Shown here piece after piece: positions 20,531 through 31,050 of a DNA stretch of 64,000 bases. The notes below the pieces were generated by a model. It made no database searches and was not told the DNA's origin. It worked only from the letters and a program-made list of their open reading frames with translations. A program made the position numbers and the translations under genes. The stretch covers positions 27,715,652 to 27,779,651 of the forward strand of contig NC_049984.1 in assembly GCF_000003815.2 (NCBI RefSeq). The letters are read 5' to 3'. Source of the DNA: Branchiostoma floridae (lineage: Eukaryota; Chordata; Leptocardii; Amphioxiformes; Branchiostomatidae). How positions within the stretch are numbered: position 1 is the stretch's first letter; the number at the start of each line of letters is the position of its first letter.

Positions 20531-22070
20531 ATGTATTGTTAAATGTATCTACCACAAAGGAGCAGTTACATGCCACTTAGGTTATTTGCCTTTTTGTGCT
20601 GAACGAGTCACTTTTTTCGGAGATGAGAAGTGTATACCACCTGCCAAGGATTTCAGGTAAAACGCATTACCTCCAGAACTGAGCGAGCTTCAGTCCATAT
20701 CCTATAAACAATGTGGGCACTTCACCTCACCACAGCCCTGGCCACAGCAGTCACGGCTACCTGGTTTTACCATGTTGGAAATTCCCCGGATATCAAGGTT
20801 CATTATACACAACCACTGATCCAAAACCAGGATCTATATACATTTGCTCAATCGACAGACGTTTATGTGATCGTTATGTGACAGTATTTAATACATTCAT
20901 TGACTGAGGAAAAAAAAATCTCTTCGCGGTACATAATGTACCCATAACTCTAGTAACTTTGCCTCTCGTTTGCGTGTGTGTGTGGGGGGGGGGAGGGGGT
21001 GGGTGGGGGGCTTAGGTACTAGCTAGCTCTTCAAGGGCTGGGGCGATACTCCCTGTACGCCATCCTGTAGGTGGGCGGTGGTGAGTAGCCATAAGCCTTT
21101 TATGGTTGAGGACATTCTATTCTATCATATGTTAACTGTGCCCAGTATCCATTACATTTTGAATATGCCTTTGGAGGTCCTCTGGCACAGGAGGGAGACT
21201 CACAGCAAACTTGGGAAAACTTTGAGTGTCGGTCATCCTGGCTTAGACCCCGACCGTCTGCTGCCTCGTGCCAGTCGGCCACCACCTTTACATACTCCGC
21301 CTCTGCTGTGTACCATTTCTCCAGGAAGGAATTCTTCACCGCGTGAGAGGAACTAATCCGCATCGCCTACAGACTGCTTGCGCAGACCGACTATTGCAAC
21401 ACGTCCGAGGTCTGTTTTTGTCTGATAACATGGCCTCATCAAACCGAAGAACATCTATATCGTCATGACCCGCGTATCTCGCTTAAATCTTGTGGTCCTC
21501 ACGTTCATCATGGATTTGGCCTGTTGTGATGTACACTTCAGGTACGTACAGGTATTTTGAAAAGTCCACTCATTCCTGTTTCAGTTCTTCCACCCTCGCC
21601 CTGAAATGGTACGTCGTGACAATGGCTCTTAACTTAACATGATGTCTTCATGGGTGGTATGTGTATCCCTCAGGGATGAGGTCGTTCCAGATATGGTGGA
21701 TTGCATCGCAAAAGTCTGCCGCTAAAACTCCCCACCCAATCAAACCCAACCCACACACGTACATAAATTACGTCAGCCCCCGTGGAAGGAAGTAAAGGAG
21801 GCTACCTAACGCATTGAATGGGGAAAAGAATACCTTTAAAGTGCTGCCTGTCCGTAATGCGTCTTGGCGCGTGTGATATTGTGTCTGGCACTTGCATGTT
21901 GAGAAGCTGCTTAGACATCCATGGCATCTGTAGGTGAGATTGGTGGATGGTGGAGCCTGGCAAATTGAAAATCTTGAGCTACATAAATGCATAAGACAAC
22001 TTTCGCTCAGACATCAACTGAGCAACTATAAATTCCAACAGTAGAGATATGAAAATTTCAGCACACTCAC
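20531..22070. other. no gene assigned; one protein-like minus-strand phrase near 21250
   Basis: At 21100-21363 (minus) the phrase KWYTAEAEYVKVV followed by WHEAADGRGLSQDD looks like protein from a repetitive element but I cannot name it. A G-rich run lies at 20984-21010. The rest is unremarkable. Confidence 0.35.
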
Positions 22071-22206
22071 CGCTCTCCATGAAACATATTTGCGAACTCA
22101 AGGGAATGTCGTATCTGCATACTCCTCCAAGGACCCCCGTGATGTCAAGTTTCTTCTGCTGCGCCTTCGACCTCAGGCAGTTTCATGCCTTAAAGTTGCT
22201 GCAGTC
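22071..22206 (-). pseudogene. KDZ-type transposase exon with in-frame stop
   Basis: Acceptor TTCTATCAG| before 22206 and donor GAGAGCG|GTGAGT after 22071. Joined in phase 0 to exon 22470-22637 it reads DCSNFKA, then TGA, then LRSKAQQKKLDITGVLGGVC and YDIP. The pattern (C..F.A.N.LRSK.....LDITGVfGgvCRH.iP) is characteristic of Kyakuja-Dileera-Zisupton transposases. The TGA at codon 8 and the odd end (SSQICFMES instead of a FNMKHGE-like block) indicate decay. Confidence 0.75.
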
Positions 22207-22469
22207 CTGATAGAAAAAAAATGAGCATAAAATATCATTGATGCGTAGTTGCAATTTATCCGACTTTCTGACTTACAAAAGCTCAAAAGTATATGACAAT
22301 GTTTTGACTGAACTAAAAGTACAAAAAATAGTGCATAATACAATGGAGGAATCACTTGAACCCTTGAACAATCTTAGAGAAAAAAAGTATAAACTCATGA
22401 GCAAAAGGTTATAATTCATGGGAATTCAATCATTGCAAATCCATGTCAAAATAATAAAAAAGGTCTCAC

Positions 22470-22637
22470 CTCAGGAGGTTTCCCTTCATCACTGTATTCG
22501 TTCAGGAATTCCTTCACCTCATTGTCATCTAGGAACATGGTTGTACCTTGCAAGGGAGGTGCTGAGCTCACTCCGGAACTTGTTTTCCCAACAAGGCCAA
22601 AGTTTGCATCAATAGCCACAATCTGTTCACTATCAGT
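22470..22637 (-). pseudogene. KDZ-type transposase exon (56 codons)
   Basis: Acceptor TTTTTCACAG| before 22637 and donor CCTGAG|GTGAGA after 22470. It reads from TDSEQIVAIDANFGLVGKTS through GTTMFLDDNEVKEFL. The AIDANFGLVRK-like block with its Asp is the start of the KDZ transposase core. Phase 0 at both ends and a clean join to 22071-22206. The element would cut and paste DNA if intact; the stop in the next exon makes this copy dead. Confidence 0.8.
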
Positions 22638-22818
22638 CTGTGAAAAAGAAAAGAAAATGATAACTGTTTGGGACTCCAAGTCAATTATAGACATGGCTGT
22701 CTCCAGAACCCATTCCTGTGTTCCTGAACAAAAATTTCCTTAATGTTACTTACTTCTTGTTCTTACTCATCACTACGCGCAAAAGTCAACACAATTGGGC
22801 AGTTTCTCGAGGTTAGAA

Positions 22819-23316
22819 TCACTGACGCTGCTTGCTACCTCTAGGACGCATGCTCAACCTGTGTGCTTCACCAGCCGTGGTCTGAAGAAAGAACGATGGG
22901 ATGACACGTGAAAAAAAGTTGTCCAGTGGGTACGGTTCATTGAGACGGTCCGAATTGGGCGGAGTCAACGGGTTAGTCTGGTGTCCGGCCGCTTGGGGTG
23001 CGTCTACCTGTGGGCAGTTGCGGCTCATGTGCCCCTCCTCGTTACATGTATAGCAGATAGGCCTACCGTTCGCCGTGAAGCCGCGCCGGGCGTTCCGGCC
23101 GGAGGAGCTGTACCCGTTATTGCTTCTACTACCCGATTGGCCTGGCGGATTCGGCACACCTGTCTGGCGGAGCCCGGCATGGGTGGGTTGGGGTTCGGCC
23201 CGACCTCTCAAACTCTCTATCTCGCTACACAACGTACCCGCTACCCTGGATAAATAATGGTTCTGTTCTAATAGCCCATGTCTTTCAAGGATTGCATCAG
23301 GTACAATGTATGGCAA
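22819..23316 (-). pseudogene. Gag-like protein fragment with CCHC zinc knuckle
   Basis: Frame of 165 codons with CYTCNEEGHMSRNC (a CX2CX4HX4C knuckle) preceded by an Arg/Gly/Ser-rich stretch and by LSRVAGTLCSEIESLRGRAE. The knuckle binds nucleic acid in retroelement Gag proteins. The segment before the knuckle is related to 58559-58759. No protease or RT follows, so this is an isolated remnant. Confidence 0.7.
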
Positions 23317-24996
23317 GTAACATGTATTATTAACAACTACAAACTATCTGCAACAGTATACAACAGTACTAACCTAAACATAACAAACAATATGGGGCAT
23401 TGTGTATTTCATATTGTTAGAACACTACTTCTCTTTTTTTAGGCTTGGTTGCATTCTCTTTTGCATAGCATTATATATATATGTATTGGCCTAGGTGGAC
23501 AGATATGGAGTCGGGACATGATAGACGAACATTGAATATTTCTCTGCTTGTTTTAGATAATGTTCTGTTGTTACATATGGTCAATAACTTTTTTCCTTTC
23601 TTCATTATGATAAGGGCGTCAGGAAATGATATTCATCTTCCATACTGTCAGTAGTGTCAAACTGCATGTTTGTCAGATGCTTGATAAAAAAAGTCACAAT
23701 AGTTTAAACATCAATGATTATGGTTTTTCTGTACCATTATTGGACATCCGTGTATGTGAGCGGAGACCAACGTATAATATTGTACACCCAGAAGCAAGCT
23801 ATTGCCTAGCAGCTTTTTCAGAGAAGGAATACTGGATGCGGAGGATGATGGCTGCTCACCACCCATGGCATCCTCTACCTTCTTATACGCCCTCAGGAAC
23901 TCCTTCACATTTTTCGCATTTCGCACTCGTACCTTACCGAAGAGAGAGTAAGGTATGGGCAAAAAAGTCCGGAGCAAACGCCCGGAGGGTCGTAAACGGC
24001 GGGATAACGAAACATACAAAAAATCAGGGTGGGGGGTGGGCGTTCTGGAACTAGTACTTTCCTTGCCCGGTTCCCCCCGCCCCCTCCCGATGCCCCAAAC
24101 CCCAGTGCACCTTGCCGCGCTGATCCGCTTGCTTCCCCTAAGCTACGGTGGGGCTCGTCCGCTCCGAATGACAAAAATGCAACAAGTACCACAGTGTCAG
24201 GTGAGTATGTCCAGGTGTAATTGAGGTCACGTGGCGCGCTCCGAACCTGATTGCGCATGTGCAAACAGGCTGGAAGCGCTAACTTGACTGAATTAGAATA
24301 GCCAACTATCAGAAGTTCAAAATTGGGAAGCTAACAAATTACATAACAGTTGGGATTTCAAACTTCAAACCTACCTCACATGGGGTCAAGGTTAGCGGGT
24401 AGCCTTGCCTTCCTTCAGCTCTAAAATGGAGTGCAGCGGCATGCGCACCATCGAAACCTATTGGTAGATTGACAGAGTTGATCTCTTTTAGGCTGAAGAA
24501 GGACATTTAACATCTAACGTTTAACATTTAACAGTAATTGTTTCCTTTAAAAAACATGAACATTGTATAAATAATACGTTGTAAGTATGGTACAATATAT
24601 TTTCCAAGCTGGTGCATCATTCATATTTGTTGACATAATTGCACATGCACTTAACAGGATATGCATGTGCAGTAATAGGACTTTTATTGCAAGTGAAGAT
24701 TTTATGGTGAATTGCAAAATAACCGGAGAAACTGATGAATTGTGTCTATTAGCTGGAATTCAAAATGAATCAATACCATACTGTAATTACATGCAGATGA
24801 AGTCTTCAAGTCACTCCTCCCTTAGAAGTTCTTGATTGTAAACTTGTGTACAATAGTCAAGGCAATTGTGTGTAAGACACAAGACAACAAGATAGCATTC
24901 ATCTACTAAGGCAATATAACCACCACCGCAAATGAGGAACACAGTGGATGCTGCCTGAAACATCTAACCATTAACAAACTAGAGTTCGGCGACCTC
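23317..24996. other. no gene assigned
   Basis: A minus-strand phrase near 23830-23940 (NAKNVKEFLRAYKKVEDAMG) looks protein-like and is Ser-rich after it, but has no recognised domain. A G/C-rich run lies at 24030-24100. Otherwise AT-rich. Confidence 0.35.
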
Positions 24997-24997
24997 A

Positions 24998-26076
24998 TAC
25001 CTCCATGAAAATTTAGAGCTTTCGTAAATTTCATGCAATTGACTAGCACATTAACAAAATTTATGCATGGTATTGTTCATCATTGACTAACGTACACATG
25101 TCACCATTATAAAATTCCCATTATTAATCATAAAGCGTTTTTTGCAATTTTTACATAAATTATGCAAATAAGTTCCTCATTACCATATTTGGTATCAGCT
25201 TATATTCCACCTATCATAGTTAACATGTGTTACATTTATTGAAGTCCAGTTATTGAAAACAATGGAATTATACAATTTCCTCATTAATCATGCAAATTAA
25301 GTCCTCATTTGCATAAAATGTATATCATTATGAACATATTTGCCTAAGGTACCCGCATGCCTAGTATGATGCCAATCCATCAATCCTTTCTGCAGTTATC
25401 CTCTTTAGAATGTCTTGACAAAAACGCCCCTGCAGTTCCGCAATTAAATGTTAGGGGGCTGAAACCTGACCCACTTTGTCATGACACTGCAAGCTATCTA
25501 CCAGCCAAATGTCAAGACCATATCACATCCAGGACAAGAGATACATTGAAAAAACTGCCATGATATAATATCCTCATTAATTATGCAAATGTACTCCTAT
25601 TTTGCATAATTAGTATTTAATCTTGTACAAAATTGTCTAAGGTACCTACATACCAAAAATGATGAAAATCCGTTGTTCCCTTCTTGAGTTATCCTCGTCA
25701 GAAGTTTTTGACAAAAATGCCCCTGCTATTCCCAAACTAGACGCTAGGGGGCCCAAACTTACGTAATTTTTTCCTGAGCACAAGAGCTATCTAATGCTTA
25801 AAAATCTTGACCATAGCATGTTCAGAACACCGAGATAGCAAAACCGGAAGTTGCGCTGCAGTACCAAGGCCACACACCAGGGGGCCCAAAATTGACCTTG
25901 ACCTTCGTCTTCCCAACCCCTACCTACATACCAAATATCATCGTAGCCCATCAAGAGGTTCTCAAGTTATGATGACCACAAATATGCGGACACACAGACA
26001 CACACACACAAACACACACACAGACACACACACAGACACACTCAAAACTATACCTCCATTTTTTCATGGAGGTAAT
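24998..26076. mobile_element. 1.08-kb element with ACCTCCATGAAAA inverted ends
   Basis: Left end ATACCTCCATGAAAA (24998) is mirrored by TTTTCATGGAGGTAAT (26061-26076). The body is non-coding and has two diverged internal units (starting at aaggtacc near 25348 and 25639, each followed by gttatcct, gacaaaaa and gccccctgc-like phrases) and three ATTAAT(C/T)ATGCAAAT-like motifs. A CA-rich microsatellite (25990-26040) precedes the right end. Non-autonomous DNA transposon is the simplest reading. Confidence 0.6.
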
Positions 26077-26215
26077 TACGGTTGCATGACTGTTATCTTC
26101 TGTATCTCATTACTAGGATGTCTAAACTTTATTGATGTACATGTACATTATAATAATACAATGTCAATGTCTTATCATGAGCCTGTTGCAATTAAAAGAA
26201 AAGGGAAAAACGTAC

Positions 26216-26393
26216 GGTTGAATTCGATCATGGCTTTTCTCCACATATTCAAAGCAAAAGCCCCCAGGAGCTCATCCTGGCTGTCAAACAGCTGCTCCAG
26301 CTGTCTATTGATTCTGTTTTCTTCTGCCCATTTCCTCTCTGCCTCTAGTTCTTTCTTGTACTTTGTCAGCTCAGGCTCATCTTTGCAGTCACC
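26216..26393 (-). CDS. isolated coiled-coil exon
   Basis: Acceptor AATAATCAG| before 26393 and donor CAACC|GTACGT after 26216 bound an open frame containing ELTKYKKELEAERKWAEEN and DSQDELLGAFALNMWRKAM. Highly charged, coiled-coil-like. It may belong to a host gene or to a KDZ-type element. No partner exon was identified. Confidence 0.45.
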
Positions 26394-26509
26394 CTGATTA
26401 TTCAAAACGTATTGTTATTCATATGCAAATAAGCACGTTCATGAACATGCATATGTTATACATTTCGTCATGACACACTGTCATGCAGTAATTGGTTATC
26501 CTCATGTAA

Positions 26510-26815
26510 ACCAACTATATATACTTAAACAGTCACTCTGGCTTATTTTCTGAACGTTCTCAGTCACTCTGACTCACTCTTATTATTCTCTAGCATTCAG
26601 GATAATTCAGAGCATTCTCTGCCACTCTGGTCATTCTGAACATTCAGGATCACTCCAGCCATTCTGAACATTCTATCTTCTATCACCCTGTCCATTCTGA
26701 ACATTCAGGATCACGCTGGCCATTCTGAACATTCTATCACCCTGTTTATTCTGAACATTATGGATCACTCCAGCCATTCTGAACATTCTATCACACTGTC
26801 TATTCTATTCTAATA
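26510..26815. repeat. degenerate minisatellite with cattctgaacattc core
   Basis: The phrase ccattctgaacattc recurs irregularly (about every 30-60 bp), interleaved with caggatcac(t/g)c(c/t) and ctatcaccctgt. At least seven imperfect occurrences. Confidence 0.75.
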
Positions 26816-26849
26816 TTTGTCGCGCCAGCGGTATCCCACCAAGTATCAG

Positions 26850-27284
26850 TCATGTTGGTCCAAAGGGACCTGACGGCTCTAACCTTGTCGCGCAGGAGAG
26901 CAAAGGCGTCATAACTTGGCAGCGTGAGAGTGAACTGATCCCCGAGGAGGGTGTATTTTGGTAGGCAACGTATTCTTGTATTTCCTGCCGTTCAGTAACT
27001 CTGCAGGCGATTTCATACCAGCCTTCAGCGACGGCGTGCGAATGAATAGCATGTGGGGATCTGACTTTGACTCTACAATTGATGAGTGTCTTCTTCACTG
27101 TCTGCACGTGCCACTCTATGAATCCATGTTCTTTGGGACAGTGTGGTGAGGACGTTGTGATCTTGAATCCATACTCACCAGCCAGTTGTTTGAACTCGTG
27201 TGACGTGAACTGTGTTCCGTTGTCACAGATGATTTCTTCCGGTACTCCTTGTTCTGCGAACAGACTTCGGACGATTGACGGTAT
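26850..27284 (-). pseudogene. Ty3/gypsy integrase core fragment
   Basis: Continuous frame from IPSIVRSLFAEQGVPEEIIC into DNGTQFTSHEFKQLAGEYGF, KITTSSPHCPKEHGFIEWHV and on to YQNTPSSG. The second catalytic Asp (DNGTQF) and the Glu (FIEWHV) are separated by exactly 35 residues, the D35E spacing of retroviral-type integrases. The first Asp, RT and LTRs are not seen. This is a truncated retrotransposon remnant on the minus strand. Confidence 0.88.
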
Positions 27285-27470
27285 AGTTCATGTCCTTAGG
27301 TTGGGCACGTTCCTTACGAATGGGAACTTTGTAACATTTCAGGCCCAATGGTGAGATTGTGCATTTCATCTCACATCGGAGAACTTCCTCACCCATGTAT
27401 GATTTTAATTTGCTGTAGGGGAAGTTTTTTTTTATGGAAAGTCACAGTTGAAAGTGATCACACATATCGT

Positions 27471-27672
27471 AACACGCTGTGTTATGATTAGGTTGTATGG
27501 GGCAACTCTGAAAGTCACGAAACAAAACCAGTATTTTCTGCATTGTCCAAAACCACTCCGGTTTGACAAACCCTCAGTGAGCCTCACAACCCCTAGACAC
27601 CCTCCTCAGACGTATGCACACAAATGCCGCCGGAAAATAGTTCATAACAAGAAGGGAGCATCCTTCGAATAA
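27471..27672. repeat. interspersed repeat, copy without insertion
   Basis: Roughly 200 bp (gttatgattaggttgtatgg ... gccgccggaaaatagttc ... gaataag) matching 56385-56722, which carries an extra hairpin element in the middle. A third partial copy abuts the gap at 15390. Confidence 0.75.
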
Positions 27673-28743
27673 GAGCTCGATTTTAGATCACTGGCATTAT
27701 TTCCTGCTTTAGTTTAATATTTGCCCAATGATTAAGAATAGATTAGCTGTTCACGATGAATTATTTGCTGCTATACAGCTGGCCAGTTTGACGGCGGATG
27801 GATATGTAGAGTACTTCCCGTCGCACAGTCACGCAGATTCAGTTGAAGGAGAAGGGCGGTGGCGAGAGGTAGGTACTACAGAAGAGGTTATATATTACTT
27901 TCTCTTGCAAATTGTCCTCTTATTTTTGCTATTATGTAGGAAGAATATTTAAAGTTTGTGTTTGCTCGTATGTCTACGTTTTTGTATTCTTGGTTAGGAA
28001 ATCGATTGATTCTTCAGTATCCTTTATCCTATGTTGTGTAAGGCAGCGTTTGGAATGTGTCTGCAGCGTTTGGAATGTGTCTCGCAACCAACACGTCAGC
28101 TTATCTATACCCGCAGGTTTTGTCCTGAACTTGCAGGTTTTGATGTTTGCCAGGGTCTTGTACTATGTCGACGATATTAATCTGCTTTTCTACCGCAATT
28201 CGTGTCAAAATGACTCAAAAATTGAAAGTGTGAGACCGACCGCGGCTGACATCTGTGATGGATTATCTTGTTTACGTGTTGGCGGTCCGGATCGGCCACT
28301 TTGCAATTTTCTCGAACTCGACAAACATATCACACATCGTGTTCGTGTTTTATTTTGTAATGATGTTTTTCCAAACCATGTATTTTATGTGTTTATCTTA
28401 TGAAATAAAATGATTGTGTATCAACTGTCTCCTCTGCTGTCTGTTGGCTAACAAATGCCATGTAGATTAAGACATGTCTACCGTGGCAACTGGCATAAGA
28501 AAAATTGAGTGTACTAATTTTGGTTCTTAATTTCTATTTCTTGTACAGACTGCTCCTCGATAGAGAAGTGGCCTACACTGTGGACAAAGACAGTATCTTT
28601 CTGAAATGAAGTCAACACATTCTACAACAGCTGATCATAAAAGGGGGTTCCTCAACAATACTTAACTACAATGAAACGTCACCATTGGTGGCAGATCAAA
28701 TCGTGACACATCACTGATGATATCGATGTTTAGTAATTATGGC
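27673..28743. other. no gene recognised
   Basis: Short frames only. A local direct duplication (gcgtttggaatgtgtct twice) lies at about 28049-28082. Confidence 0.4.
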
Positions 28744-28881
28744 AGAACATCCAACTTACTCAGGGTTTGTTAGGTCTATTGTTACAGTTGTCCAGCCTCT
28801 TGGAAACCCAGACTTCGGGGACTGTGCCTCTGGCTCAGTGGGGGCTGGTTCAGCTTAGTTAGATGGGTGTGTTGGATGTTC
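28744..28881. mobile_element. small MITE, copy 2
   Basis: Ends GAACATCCAAC and GTTGGATGTTC are perfect inverted repeats. The interior matches 16598-16740. Confidence 0.8.
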
Positions 28882-30005
28882 ATGTTATAATTCTTGGGGA
28901 AGTATCCGAAGTAAGCCCCTTCAGTCAGTTGTCATCAGCAGCTGACGTTAAGAAACGCACAAGACAAAGGGTCCCTCAAATGTCCTCTACATATTTTGGT
29001 TTGATATGACATTTTAGAATATAGGGTTGATGACCCGACCTGAGGTGTATAAGGGCCACAGCCCATGTGCAGGGGGGCTTGAACGAGGTCGCAATCCCCA
29101 CGTGCCGCAGCCTGACGATGGAAGAATTAGCACGATTGGGGAAAATCTAAAACGCTAACTCAGTAAGGTTCCATTTGGAAAGTTTGTATAAATAGAATCA
29201 TCATTTTTCCTGTTTGTCTGTCGGACTTTTGTTAAACAGAGACTCTTGGCTCCCTCTGGTAGATATCGTGGTCCCAAGAGCGCTCTGATGACCAGTCTGC
29301 AAGGCTTAGAGATTCTCTTAGATACTGCCGTAACGGAGAAAACACTGCGTTTTCAGGCAAGACCCGGACTAGCGTAGCTTGGTAACTGTTTGGTGGTGAA
29401 GCTTCAATAATCGTCGGAGCACAGTCTAGGTACCCGGTGTTAAAACTTCTATTTATACGGACATAAAATGAACTTGAATATATACGCACGTGTGAAATTC
29501 ACGGGAAAAATCAGCTTGCTTGGCTACGTGCGTAGGATTAATTTGGACAAATAAAGTCAATTGACAGTGAACTGTACGCTAGGGAGTCGGTCGGCAAGAG
29601 GAGTTATTTCCTCATATGACCGGAGCTTCCGAGTTGCTCGCTAAGGCTTCGGGCACATTTGCAAACTGGGGCCCGTTCGGGATGTTTTAAGAAACGAAAA
29701 ATTAAAATGTATACCTAGAAATACACACTTTCCTATTTTTTAAAAAGAGATTGTATTCTACATGACAGGCGGAGCGTCCGAGCTGACCGGGCGGGGTCAC
29801 ATGCCGGGCGCTGAGGGAGAAAAAGGTGGCTTGCTAAAGCAGTGACGGTTACCTTTTCGTTGCTGGCTAAGTGAAAAACAAACTTTCTAGCCTTGTTACG
29901 TAGCAGACAGCCCGCGTTATGTACGTCAAAGACTACATCTTAAATCTTCGATAACGTTAAGGGAAAATATCGAGTCGATCCTCTGGCAACATTGATAGCC
30001 GACCG
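28882..30005. other. no gene recognised; repeat phrase at 29018
   Basis: The phrase gggttgatgacccgacctga near 29025 recurs in variant form near 56049 (gggttaatgacccgccccga), suggesting an interspersed repeat end. Confidence 0.4.
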
Positions 30006-30116
30006 TTACGTGGTGACCTCCTTTGTTTGGTAGTAAACTGCCAGTATGGTATCGCTGTTCTGAACATCAACCACGAGACTCGTTTCCTTCTCCCTCAATA
30101 TTGCTGTTTTTGCAAA
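30006..30116 (-). CDS. possible terminal exon, unassigned
   Basis: A frame following a TTTCTCAG| acceptor reads GFAKTAILREKETSLVVDVQ and ends YYQTKEVTT, then stop. Protein-like, but only 36 codons and no recognised domain. Confidence 0.3.
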   Translation of the reverse strand, partial: FAKTAILREKETSLVVDVQNSDTILAVYYQTKEVTT

Positions 30117-30555
30117 CCCTGAGAAATACAAACAAGTAACGTTGTAACGCTGTAGAATAGCTATCAGTTTATTTTGCTTACGAGTAGGTTTGACAATGCG
30201 CCAAGTCGGTGCATGACTGTAATTTGTTTGTATTGTGCTAGAGGGCGCAGCTAGGCTGAGAGGCTGACGATTTGTGGGGGTCTGAATGGGGGGATCTTGG
30301 TGGCCTGACGTGATAGCCAGGCCAGGTGGACAGCCCAGCCGTTTAATCCAACCCTCATGTGCAGACGTCGTGGGTGGGGAAGGAAACTTCGGAATCAATG
30401 ATCAAAGAATTACCGTTGGTAGCCATTAATCGAAAGGGGGGGGGGTGAACTACAGCCGACAGGAACGGCGCCTTATCCTACCTTGGTACCAGGAGTACTG
30501 CAGGCGCCAGCACTTGTGCGCTGTACGACACGTGTGTTGATCAGCGCGGTGGGAT

Positions 30556-31050
30556 CAGCAAACATCTTCAGCTATGGGGAAGCCCCGATCAGCCATGACT
30601 AATTCGTCCCGGGATAGAATGTCCAGAAAACCAGATCTCTGGATCAGCTCCTTGTCGCTGATTCTTCCACCCCAGACTTCAGACACGAAGTTGAAATATC
30701 CATTCGGTGTGACAGACACTAGGTAACAGTCTGGTGGTGCTTATAGTTGGACCATGTCTGCACCTTTGCCTCAAGATTCGTGGGTGTTTCTATAAAGAAT
30801 TCTGTACAGTCGATAGTGTGTCGAACATTTTGTACTGGGGGGAGTCCTGAAACCTTCTTGGCAGATTGGCTCTCATGACTTATTCGCTGGGCTTGAATAT
30901 CATGCACTTATGTTCTGAGGCCATGAACTTCAGTGTTGCTGTATGTGCGCGGGAGCAGGTTGCTGTTGATACTCCAAACCTGTCAGCCAGATCTTCATTT
31001 AGTAAGCCAAGCCCCAGCTTCATCAACGTGATGACCAGCGAATTCTTCCC
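30556..31050 (-). pseudogene. DDE_Tnp_4 (PIF/Harbinger-ISL2EU type) transposase remnant
   Basis: In order on the minus strand: an HTH block (LMKLGLGLLNEDLADRFGVS, near 31000), the first catalytic Asp in HTIDCTEFFIETP with SNYKHHQT, then after a one-base frame change NFVSEVWGGRISDKELIQRS and the second Asp in VMADRGFPIAEDV, followed by a stop. These blocks match the intact gene at 39339-42203 in family but not in detail. The third acidic residue is missing. Frameshift plus truncation make it a pseudogene. Confidence 0.85.

Noticed and set aside
22981..23253. Plus-strand 90-codon frame
   Set aside because: Antisense of the Gag-like zinc-knuckle fragment.
25990..26040. CA-rich tract as a telomeric or regulatory repeat
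   Set aside because: Ordinary dinucleotide microsatellite at the end of a transposable element.
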